Source: Gemmatimonadota bacterium
GTDB lineage: Bacteria > Gemmatimonadota > Gemmatimonadetes > Longimicrobiales > Gaopeijiaceae
Reading direction: 5' to 3'
Assembly: GCA_030550695.1 (NCBI GenBank)
Contig: JAUQOX010000114.1
Span: forward strand, 1-8,574
Length of the DNA stretch: 8,574 bases
Under the pieces are notes generated by a model. It was not told the origin of the DNA, did no database searches, and saw nothing but the letters and a program-made list of their open reading frames with translations. Below, piece by piece: positions 1 to 5,351 of the stretch. Within the stretch, counting starts at the first letter, position 1; each line of letters starts with the position of its first letter. Both the position numbers and the translations under genes were made by a program.

Positions 1-1546
1 GTAGGGTGATCCAGAACTCGGCCACGTCCCGTTCCCCGGCGGCGAAGGCCCTGAGGATTTCCCGGACCATGTGGACGCTCTTCGGCGGATGGCAGTTTTC
101 CACATGGCGCCCGATGGCTGCGGGGGTGCGGGGGAAGATGCGCTCTCTACCCTCGGAGTAATACCGGACGAACCCCTCGGCGTCCACGAAGGAGAGGTCC
201 ACCGGCAGGTGGCGGAGGATCATGTCCACCTGCTCCAGGGTGAGCTTTCCGGTACCCAGGCTCAGGAGGGGCTTCGGGTGCGGCGGGGAATCAGGGGGCT
301 CCTGGGTGGGGGTCAGTGGAGGGGGCGGCGGCGCGCCGGGTGCCGAGGCGAACCGGGCCACCACCGGGAGGGGAAGCCCGTTTTTTCCCCCAGGTCTCCC
401 CTCGCCCCCTTCCGGCGGCCAAGGTCCTGCCGGTTCGGCGAAAGCGTAGCCCAGTTCGTCCTCCCCCTTCCGCACCTCCACCCATTCCTCCGGCCGTAGC
501 GTCTGCAGCGCCATGGGAAGGAGGATCCGGTTTTCTTTGTACACCATTTCCCCCACCTCTCGGGCAAGGGCGGCGAGGAGGGAGGCCAGGGTCGGAAGGT
601 CCGGACCTTCCCCGCCCTCCAGGGCGGCGCGGGCAGCCTTGAGCTGGGCTCGGATCTCATCGTGCACCCCCCACATGACTTCGGAGGGTCCCACGATCCC
701 GTGGCGCTCCAGGAAGGGGAAGAGCTGGTGCTCCTTGCGGAGGTAGTGGAGGTGGAGTCCCGCCAGTTCGCCCACCAGCGAAGCGGCCAAAGGCAAGGCT
801 TCGTTGTCACCCTCCGCAAGGCGCGCCGCCACTTCTCCCAGACGATCCGCCAGGCTTTGAATGACCTTGTTGGCGGCCCGGTAGGTGTGAACCGGATGGC
901 CCGGGGGGGCGCCGGCCTCGGGCTGTCGGTCGAGGCTTCCCTTCACCAAGGCCACGTGGAGGTCGCACAGGCGTTGGATTTCGCTGACGGCCACCCCCTC
1001 CTGAATGAGGGATTTCTCCATGGCGGCGATCTCGGCGGGGGAGATGTCTCCCACCAAGGCCTCGAACCGAGCCTGCCCCTCTTCAAGGGGCAGCCCCCGG
1101 TGCAGGTCCCGGACGAGTTCCTTCAGCCGGGCCGTTCGCTCGGTGGTGTCGGAGGCCGGGTCCCGCCGGGCCCCGGCACGCGGGTCGCCGCCGCTGCCGT
1201 CACCCACGGAAGTGCTGGAGGCGCAGGACGGACAACACCCCGGCGAGGGAAGATCGGCGGGGACCGGGGTGCTCTGCCGGGCCAGGAACCGCTCGTCCCT
1301 CCCCTGGGAGGAGATCCGGTGCCCGTGTCGTTCGATCTCCCGGGCCAGGTCGTCCAGGAGCGTCTCCACGGAAACCCCCCCCATCTCCGCCACCCTGCCC
1401 AGGGTTGCGGCCCGGCCCACGGTGGCCCGCATGAGGGGGTTCCGAAGCAGGGCGAACGGCGGCCTGTAAGCCGCCAGATAATCCAGAAGGAACGGGTATT
1501 CCTCCAGGAGCGTCCGGAGGGTGGTATCGGGCCGAAGGGCAACCAT
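1..1546 (-). CDS. DUF438/hemerythrin/PAS multidomain protein (3' end outside window)
   Basis: The minus-strand frame is open from an ATG at 1546-1544 to the window edge: 515 codons, no stop, so the C-terminus is missing. A strong GGAGGTGA Shine-Dalgarno lies 6 nt before the ATG. Domains seen: a DUF1858-like helical region (about residues 5-72); a variable linker with a Cys-Cys-Pro-Ser-Cys motif (104-108); a DUF438 domain (about 136-205); a hemerythrin-like four-helix region (about 215-355) with candidate metal ligands H220, H267, E272, H295 and E338; a Pro-rich linker (about 371-430); and a PAS domain from about 435 with the family's Cys-His-Pro-Pro segment (485-488). Hemerythrin-like relatives bind di-iron sites and sense O2 or NO, or repair nitrosative damage; PAS domains bind cofactors or ligands. 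Its true role is unknown. Divergence from a nos cluster behind a shared type of operator suggests a sensor or protective function during denitrification. Ligand assignments are tentative. Confidence 0.88.
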   Translation of the reverse strand, partial: MVALRPDTTLRTLLEEYPFLLDYLAAYRPPFALLRNPLMRATVGRAATLGRVAEMGGVSVETLLDDLAREIERHGHRISSQGRDERFLARQSTPVPADLPSPGCCPSCASSTSVGDGSGGDPRAGARRDPASDTTERTARLKELVRDLHRGLPLEEGQARFEALVGDISPAEIAAMEKSLIQEGVAVSEIQRLCDLHVALVKGSLDRQPEAGAPPGHPVHTYRAANKVIQSLADRLGEVAARLAEGDNEALPLAASLVGELAGLHLHYLRKEHQLFPFLERHGIVGPSEVMWGVHDEIRAQLKAARAALEGGEGPDLPTLASLLAALAREVGEMVYKENRILLPMALQTLRPEEWVEVRKGEDELGYAFAEPAGPWPPEGGEGRPGGKNGLPLPVVARFASAPGAPPPPPLTPTQEPPDSPPHPKPLLSLGTGKLTLEQVDMILRHLPVDLSFVDAEGFVRYYSEGRERIFPRTPAAIGRHVENCHPPKSVHMVREILRAFAAGERDVAEFWITL

Positions 1547-1576
1547 CTGCGTCACCTCCACCTGGGTTTTGTGGAT

Positions 1577-1626
1577 CTTCCCAACAATAGGGGGGGTTCC
1601 AGGGGTGGGATGTGACAAGGGTCACA
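1577..1626 (-). promoter_or_regulatory. Class II-type promoter for the DUF438/hemerythrin gene
   Basis: Reading the minus strand, the perfect palindrome TGTGACAAGGGTCACA (1611-1626, centre 1618.5) is followed by a -10-like hexamer TATTGT (1589-1584, centre 1586.5). The centre-to-centre distance is 32 bp, as expected when a CRP/FNR-family activator sits at -41.5. Transcription would start near 1577, giving a leader of about 31 nt that contains the GGAGGTGA ribosome binding site. No -35 element is required in this arrangement. The start site is inferred. Confidence 0.6.
1611..1626. promoter_or_regulatory. CRP/FNR-family operator 1 (perfect palindrome)
   Basis: TGTGAC-AAGG-GTCACA is a perfect inverted repeat and matches the CRP-type consensus TGTGA-N6-TCACA in all ten conserved positions. 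It lies between two divergent genes, 24 bp before the regulator's ATG and immediately upstream of the regulator's ribosome-binding region. Here a bound protein would sit over or just after the regulator's own promoter, which suggests autorepression, while acting as an activator for the opposite gene. The same half-sites recur at 2518-2533. Confidence 0.82.
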
Positions 1627-1650
1627 TAGGAGGAAAGGTTCAAGGAGACC

Positions 1651-2343
1651 ATGTCAGAGACGACTCTCTCCCACCTCCGGAGCGTGGGTTTTTTTCGGGA
1701 GCTTGCCCCGAACACCTTGGACATCGTGGCGGCGCGCATGATCCCCAGGCGGTACCCAAAGGGGCGACTGCTCTTTCGGGAAGGAGAGCCGTGCCGGGGT
1801 CTGTTCATCCTCACCCGGGGGAAGGTGGAGATCTACCGTTCCCGCAGCGACGGCCGGGAGCACGTTCTCCACGTGGAGCTCCCCGTCCAGAGTGTGGCCG
1901 AACTCCCCCTCTTCGACGGCGGGCCGTACCCGGCCTCGGGGCGGGCGGCGGAGGATAGTGACCTGCTCTTCCTTTCCTTGGACGACTTCCGACGCCTCTA
2001 CCTGGAGCACCCGGCGATTGCCCACGCCGTCATCCAGAACCTTGGCCGGAGGTTGAGGCACCTGGTTCAGACCCTCCAGAGGGTATCCCTCCTGGGCGTT
2101 CCTGCTCGGGTGGCCTCGCTTCTTTTGGAGCTGGCGAAAAATTCCGGGGCCCTGCGGAACGACGGGACCTTTTTCCTGCCCTACACCCAGGGGCAGATGG
2201 CCCAACTCCTGGCCACCACCCGCGAGAGCGTGGCCCGGGCCCTCTCCGACCTGCGGGGCAAGGGCCTCATCCGCCAAGAGGGCAGAAAGGTTCTGATTGT
2301 GGACCTCCTGGGGTTGGAAAAGGTGGTGGAGGGCGAGGACTAG
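1651..2343 (+). CDS. Crp/Fnr-family transcriptional regulator
   Basis: This 230-residue protein has the usual family length and order: a cyclic-nucleotide-binding-type beta-roll (about residues 12-115), a long dimerisation helix (about 118-150) and a winged helix-turn-helix (about 150-218). The recognition helix contains R191, E192 and R196, the spacing of the E. coli CRP residues R180, E181 and R185 that read TGTGA; both palindromes in this window have that half-site. The N-terminus lacks the four-Cys cluster of oxygen-sensing FNR (the only Cys is C48), and the pocket segment (about 83-98) lacks the Arg-Ser-Ala signature of cAMP-binding CRP. It may therefore respond to another signal; DNR/NnrR-type haem-based NO sensing is a possibility from context, not shown. 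The start ATG has GGAG 3 nt upstream, a rather short spacing, with a further AGGAGG at 1628-1633. It is probably the controller of the nos operon. Confidence 0.92.
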   Translation: MSETTLSHLRSVGFFRELAPNTLDIVAARMIPRRYPKGRLLFREGEPCRGLFILTRGKVEIYRSRSDGREHVLHVELPVQSVAELPLFDGGPYPASGRAAEDSDLLFLSLDDFRRLYLEHPAIAHAVIQNLGRRLRHLVQTLQRVSLLGVPARVASLLLELAKNSGALRNDGTFFLPYTQGQMAQLLATTRESVARALSDLRGKGLIRQEGRKVLIVDLLGLEKVVEGED

Positions 2344-2371
2344 GCGGCAGGGGGAAGCTCTCCCGATTCAT

Positions 2372-2416
2372 GCCCCTTCTCGCCTTCGGGGCGGCTCCCC
2401 GGTTTTCCCGGGGGCC
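2372..2416 (+). terminator. Tandem GC-rich hairpins after the regulator gene (possible terminator)
   Basis: Shortly after the regulator's stop codon a small hairpin (CGCC 2381-2384 with GGCG 2390-2393; alternatively GCCCC 2372-2376 with GGGGC 2388-2392) precedes a stronger one: GGC plus CCCCGG (2393-2402, one bulged T) pairs with CCGGGGGCC (2408-2416) around a 5-nt loop. No T-run follows, so this is not a canonical intrinsic terminator. It may weaken read-through or protect the 3' end. Confidence 0.35.
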
Positions 2417-2517
2417 GGAGCGCCGGAGGGTGGCCTCGGTCCCCCAAGCCCGGCGGAAAGGGCGGGGACGGGTGGCCCACGGGGCTGTGGGCGCCTCCGA
2501 CCGCCGGTCCTCGAAAG

Positions 2518-2533
2518 TGTGACCTCGGTCACA
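2518..2533. promoter_or_regulatory. CRP/FNR-family operator 2 (perfect palindrome)
   Basis: TGTGAC-CTCG-GTCACA is a perfect inverted repeat with the same six-base half-sites as the copy at 1611-1626; only the central four bases differ. It fits TGTGA-N6-TCACA in all conserved positions and lies upstream of the cytochrome c-nosZ genes. Confidence 0.83.
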
Positions 2534-2567
2534 GCGCTTCCCTGAAAGGTCGCCTATCCTTTCCCCT
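2518..2567 (+). promoter_or_regulatory. Class II-type promoter of the cytochrome c-nos operon
   Basis: The palindrome centred at 2525.5 is followed by TATCCT at 2555-2560 (centre 2557.5; four of six matches to the sigma-70 -10 consensus). The 32-bp distance is that of an activator at -41.5, so the start site should be near 2567, leaving a leader of about 68 nt before the cytochrome ATG. The identical spacing at the divergent promoter around 1577-1626 strengthens both calls. Confidence 0.62.
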
Positions 2568-2634
2568 CAAGGAACCGGACCGCCCGGGGCTTGGGCAGCC
2601 TAGGGGCGGAGATGGAAGGGGGGAGGATACGAGA

Positions 2635-3144
2635 ATGGTTCCCGTTTCGATATGGCGCTTGCGGGGCGTTGGGAGGTTGATGGGGCTGGCCTGGGTGGTT
2701 TGGGCTTTGGGTGGGTGTGGGGGAGAATCCAACCGGGCGGTTGTGGCAGGCGGTGAGGCAGCCCAGGGGACCCCCGGGGCCCTTACCGAGGAACAGATCC
2801 GTAACGGGATCGGACCCATCAGCCGGGTTGAACCGGGGGAGATCGACCCGGCCAGGGTGAAGCGGGGGGAGGAGATCTTCGCCCTCAAGTGTGCCGCCTG
2901 TCACCGGCTGGATGAGCGCTACATCGGCCCCCCGCTGCGGGAGGTCACGGCGCGGCGGACCCCCGAGTTCATCATGAACATGCTCCTGAATTCGTGGGAG
3001 ATGACCCAGCGGCACCCCACCGTCAAGGAGATGCTGGCGGAGTACTTCACGCCCATGCCCAACCAGGACCTCACGGAAGAAGACGCCCGGGCCGTGCTGG
3101 ACTATCTCAGGCAGGCCAGGGCCGAGGGGGGTGGGGGCGCCTGA
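2635..3144 (+). CDS. Monohaem cytochrome c lipoprotein (NosC-like)
   Basis: A 169-residue exported protein. The N-terminus has basic residues, a hydrophobic stretch (about 15-26) and a lipobox Leu-Gly-Gly-Cys ending at C28, so it is probably a lipoprotein anchored at the outer face of the cytoplasmic membrane. After a flexible linker, one haem-binding motif Cys-Ala-Ala-Cys-His (86-90) is followed by M141 in a Met-Pro-Asn context, the likely second axial ligand, and a C-terminal helix: a class I cytochrome c fold. The ATG has GGGAGGA 7 nt upstream. It is the first gene after the operator-bearing promoter and directly precedes nosZ. Small c-type cytochromes in clade II nos clusters are proposed to feed electrons to NosZ; that role is inferred from position. 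The symbol nosC is used loosely in the literature and is not assigned here. Confidence 0.92.
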   Translation: MVPVSIWRLRGVGRLMGLAWVVWALGGCGGESNRAVVAGGEAAQGTPGALTEEQIRNGIGPISRVEPGEIDPARVKRGEEIFALKCAACHRLDERYIGPPLREVTARRTPEFIMNMLLNSWEMTQRHPTVKEMLAEYFTPMPNQDLTEEDARAVLDYLRQARAEGGGGA

Positions 3145-3225
3145 TGGGTTGGGCAGGGCTGTTGTTCCGGTGTTGACGCTGCCCGGCTCCAAAGGGGCGA
3201 CCGTGGCCGCGCGGGGCAAGAGGTC

Positions 3226-3248
3226 CCGCCTCTCCACCCGGGGGGGAT
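3226..3248 (+). repeat. Direct repeat, copy 1
   Basis: The unit CCGCCTCTCCACCC followed by a run of seven G and AT recurs 60 bp downstream at 3286-3309. A similar purine-rich AAGAG stretch precedes both copies. It may be a remnant of local duplication in the leader between the cytochrome gene and nosZ; no function is known. Confidence 0.75.
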
Positions 3249-3285
3249 CAGGAGTCAACGCTGAAAGCGCCGCCATAGAAAGAGA

Positions 3286-3309
3286 CCGCCTCTCCACCCG
3301 GGGGGGGAT
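3286..3309 (+). repeat. Direct repeat, copy 2
   Basis: Same unit as 3226-3248 with one additional G in the poly-G run (eight instead of seven). It ends in the region directly before the nosZ ribosome binding site and supplies the 5' arm of a predicted leader hairpin. Confidence 0.75.
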
Positions 3310-3318
3310 GAAGAGGCG
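3287..3318 (+). other. Predicted stem-loop in the nosZ leader
   Basis: CGCCTC (3287-3292) is complementary to GAGGCG (3313-3318). Inside, TCC can pair with GGA and CC with GG, closing a GC-rich hairpin. It ends 13 nt before the AAGGGGGTGA ribosome binding site. It could stabilise or mark a processing point for nosZ mRNA. The fold is read by eye only. Confidence 0.4.
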
Positions 3319-3331
3319 ATGAACCCGTCAC

Positions 3332-3341
3332 AAGGGGGTGA
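3332..3341 (+). promoter_or_regulatory. nosZ ribosome binding site
   Basis: AAGGGGGTGA matches the anti-Shine-Dalgarno complement AAGGAGGTGA in nine of ten bases and lies 4 nt before ATG 3346. This decides the nosZ start in favour of 3346 over an in-frame ATG at 3319, which has no comparable site and would add nine polar residues before the signal sequence. Confidence 0.75.
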
Positions 3342-3345
3342 ACCC

Positions 3346-5301
3346 ATGGGAAGGATCGCATCGGACCGGTGGGGCTGGCTTTTTCTGGCCTTGTTGGCGG
3401 GAACCGCCGTGCTCTATTCGTGCCGCACAGGCCAGGGGGGCGCCGGCTTCGAGGATGCCGCCAGGGCGGTGTATGTGCCGCCAGGGGAGTACGACGAATT
3501 CTATGCCTTCCTGTCCGGTGGTTTCAGCGGCCAGGTCACCGTCTACGGCCTCCCGTCGGGGCGCCTCTTCAAGGTCATCCCGGTCTTTTCCCAACACCCG
3601 GAGAACGGCTGGGGGTACAGCGAAGAGACCAAGCCCATGTTGCAGACCTCCTGGGGATTCGTTCCGTGGGACGACGCCCATCACCCCCAGCTTTCCCAGA
3701 CCGACGGGGTGACCGACGGACGCTGGCTGTTCATCAACGCCAACAACACGCCCCGGGTAGCCCGGATTGATCTCCGCACCTTCGAAACCGAAGAGATCCT
3801 GGAGATCCCCAATTCCGCGGGGAACCACGCCTCGCCCTTCATCACGGAGAATACGGAATACCTGGTGGCGTCTACGCGCTTCAGCGTGCCGGTACCCCAA
3901 AGGGACATGCCCATCTCGCAGTACAAGGGCAATTTTCAGGGCACCATTTCCTTTATTCGGGCCAATGAGCCGGGCAAGATGCGCATCGCCTTCCAAATCC
4001 TGGTGCCCGGTTACAACTACGACCTGGCCAACGCGGGGCGCAAGGAGTCGGCGGGCTGGGCTTTCCTGACGTCCTACAACACCGAAGAAGCCCACACCCT
4101 TCTGGAGGTGAACGCCTCGCAGCGGGACAAGGATTTCGTGGCCGCCGTCCATTGGAAACGGGCCGAGGAATGCGTGGCCCAGGGGGCGGGCCGGGAGGTT
4201 GCGGCGGAGTACCGGCACAATCACCTGGGACCGGATCGGGCCGGGCACAGCGAGCTGTTGACTTCGGTCCGGATCCTGGAGCCCAAGGACTGCTCGGAAA
4301 TGATCTTCTTCCTTCCTACCCCCAAGTCGCCCCACGGCCTGGATGTGGATCCTTCGGGCGAATACATCGTGGCGGGGGGTAAGCTGGCGTCGGTGATTCC
4401 CGTGCACTCCTTCTCCAAAATGCTACAGGCTATCCGCAACAAGGATTTCGAGGGGGAGGTGGACGGAATTCCTGTGTTGCGCTACGAGGCGGTGCTGGCG
4501 GGGGAGGTGCAGAACCCCGGTCTGGGACCTCTGCACACCGAGTTCGACGGCCGTGGGTATGCCTACACCTCCATGTTCATCTCCTCGGAGATCGTGAAGT
4601 GGCAGTTGGGCACCTGGCAGGTGGTGGATCGGGTTCCCGCCTACTATTCCATCGGCCACCTCATGATCCCTGGAGGCGACTCGGCTCAGCCCTGGGGCAA
4701 ATACGTGGTAGCCCTGAACAAGATCACGAAGGATCGCTACCTGCCCACCGGTCCGGAACTGGTCCAGTCGGCGCAGCTCTACGACATCTCCGGCGACAAG
4801 ATGCGTCTGCTCTTGGATTTCCCCACCTTGGGGGAACCCCACTACGCCCAGGCCATCCCGGCGGAGATCCTCAGACGCCAGCAGGCCCAAATCTATCCCT
4901 TGGAGCAGAACTCCCATCCCCATGCCACGAAAGGTGAGGGCCAGGCCCGGGTGGTACGGGAGGGGAACGTGGTGCGGGTCTACATGACCGCCATCCGGAC
5001 CCACTTCGCTCCGGACAACATCGAAGGGATTCGAGTAGGGGATACCGTATACTTCCACGTCACCAATCTGGAGCAGGATTGGGACGTGCCCCACGGGTTC
5101 GCCGTCATGGGGGCGCAAAACGCCGAACTCCTCGTCATGCCGGGCGAAACCCGAACGCTGAAGTGGGTGCCTTTGCGGGAAGGGGTGTACCCGTTCTACT
5201 GCACGGACTTCTGTTCCGCCCTCCACCAGGAGATGCAGGGCTACGTGCGGGTGTCGCCCAAAGGGGCCGACGTTCCCTTGAGCTATTCCACAGGCCGGTA
5301 G
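3346..5301 (+). CDS. nosZ: Nitrous oxide reductase, clade II (NosZ)
   Basis: A 651-residue copper enzyme reducing N2O to N2 outside the cytoplasmic membrane. The N-terminus is a Sec-type signal (hydrophobic residues 11-24) with no twin-arginine motif, the mark of clade II; it ends in Leu-Tyr-Ser-Cys at C26, which resembles a lipobox. The beta-propeller (about 40-520) carries all seven expected CuZ histidines: H112 and H113 (Asp-Ala-His-His-Pro), H161, H330 (Pro-His-Gly), H397 (Pro-Leu-His-Thr), H438 (Gly-His-Leu) and H499 (Glu-Pro-His). The C-terminal cupredoxin domain (about 535-640) has the CuA ligands H583, C619, C623, H627 and M630 in the clade II form Cys-Thr-Asp-Phe-Cys. All key residues are present, so the enzyme should be active. 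It follows the cytochrome gene, probably in one transcript, and precedes its assembly genes. Confidence 0.98.
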   Translation: MGRIASDRWGWLFLALLAGTAVLYSCRTGQGGAGFEDAARAVYVPPGEYDEFYAFLSGGFSGQVTVYGLPSGRLFKVIPVFSQHPENGWGYSEETKPMLQTSWGFVPWDDAHHPQLSQTDGVTDGRWLFINANNTPRVARIDLRTFETEEILEIPNSAGNHASPFITENTEYLVASTRFSVPVPQRDMPISQYKGNFQGTISFIRANEPGKMRIAFQILVPGYNYDLANAGRKESAGWAFLTSYNTEEAHTLLEVNASQRDKDFVAAVHWKRAEECVAQGAGREVAAEYRHNHLGPDRAGHSELLTSVRILEPKDCSEMIFFLPTPKSPHGLDVDPSGEYIVAGGKLASVIPVHSFSKMLQAIRNKDFEGEVDGIPVLRYEAVLAGEVQNPGLGPLHTEFDGRGYAYTSMFISSEIVKWQLGTWQVVDRVPAYYSIGHLMIPGGDSAQPWGKYVVALNKITKDRYLPTGPELVQSAQLYDISGDKMRLLLDFPTLGEPHYAQAIPAEILRRQQAQIYPLEQNSHPHATKGEGQARVVREGNVVRVYMTAIRTHFAPDNIEGIRVGDTVYFHVTNLEQDWDVPHGFAVMGAQNAELLVMPGETRTLKWVPLREGVYPFYCTDFCSALHQEMQGYVRVSPKGADVPLSYSTGR

Positions 5302-5351
5302 GGGTCGCGGGTATGGGAAGGGCGACCCGGGTGTCGGAAAGGACGACAAGG

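Larger units (their letters stand above)
2344..2634. other. 291-bp intergenic region, regulator to cytochrome c
   Basis: The first part holds GC-rich hairpins (2372-2416) and the second part an operator and -10-like hexamer (2518-2567). Between about 2417 and 2517 I see no gene or motif. Open frames here are short, have no convincing ribosome binding site and look like chance frames in GC-rich DNA. Confidence 0.6.
3145..3345. other. 201-bp spacer / nosZ leader
   Basis: The spacer holds a direct repeat (3226-3248 and 3286-3309), a predicted hairpin (3287-3318) and the nosZ ribosome binding site. A TTGACG at 3173-3178 resembles a -35 element but has no matching -10, so I see no separate nosZ promoter; co-transcription with the cytochrome gene is likely. 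Confidence 0.55.

Noticed and set aside
662..1615. A 317-codon plus-strand frame
   Set aside because: It is antisense to the DUF438/hemerythrin/PAS gene, which has clear domains and a perfect ribosome binding site. The plus-strand product is low complexity.
2297..2545. An 82-codon frame after the regulator
   Set aside because: It starts inside the regulator gene in another frame, covers the hairpin and operator region, and has no domain or ribosome binding site.
3173..3178. TTGACG as a -35 element for a separate nosZ promoter
   Set aside because: No plausible -10 hexamer lies 16-18 bp downstream.
2554..3297. A 247-codon minus-strand frame
   Set aside because: It is antisense to the cytochrome c gene and its promoter, and has no recognisable domain.
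3226..3309. Repeat pair as a CRISPR array
   Set aside because: There are only two copies, the interval is a single 37-nt stretch, no cas genes are present and the repeat carries a G homopolymer.
3131..3322. Small plus-strand frame (63 codons) between the cytochrome gene and nosZ
   Set aside because: It reads through the direct repeat, giving an Arg-Leu-Ser-Thr-Arg-Gly-Gly segment twice, and its stop overlaps the ATG at 3319. It needs a GTG start inside the cytochrome gene, and its Arg/Gly/Ser composition looks like translated G-rich spacer.
3325..3341. GTCACAAGGGGGTGAAC as a third CRP-type operator
   Set aside because: The half-sites face the wrong way (TCAC...GTGA rather than GTGA...TCAC), and the bases are explained by the nosZ ribosome binding site.
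3319..3345. ATG at 3319 as the nosZ start
   Set aside because: It lacks a good ribosome binding site and would put nine polar residues before the signal sequence. ATG 3346 has AAGGGGGTGA at proper spacing.
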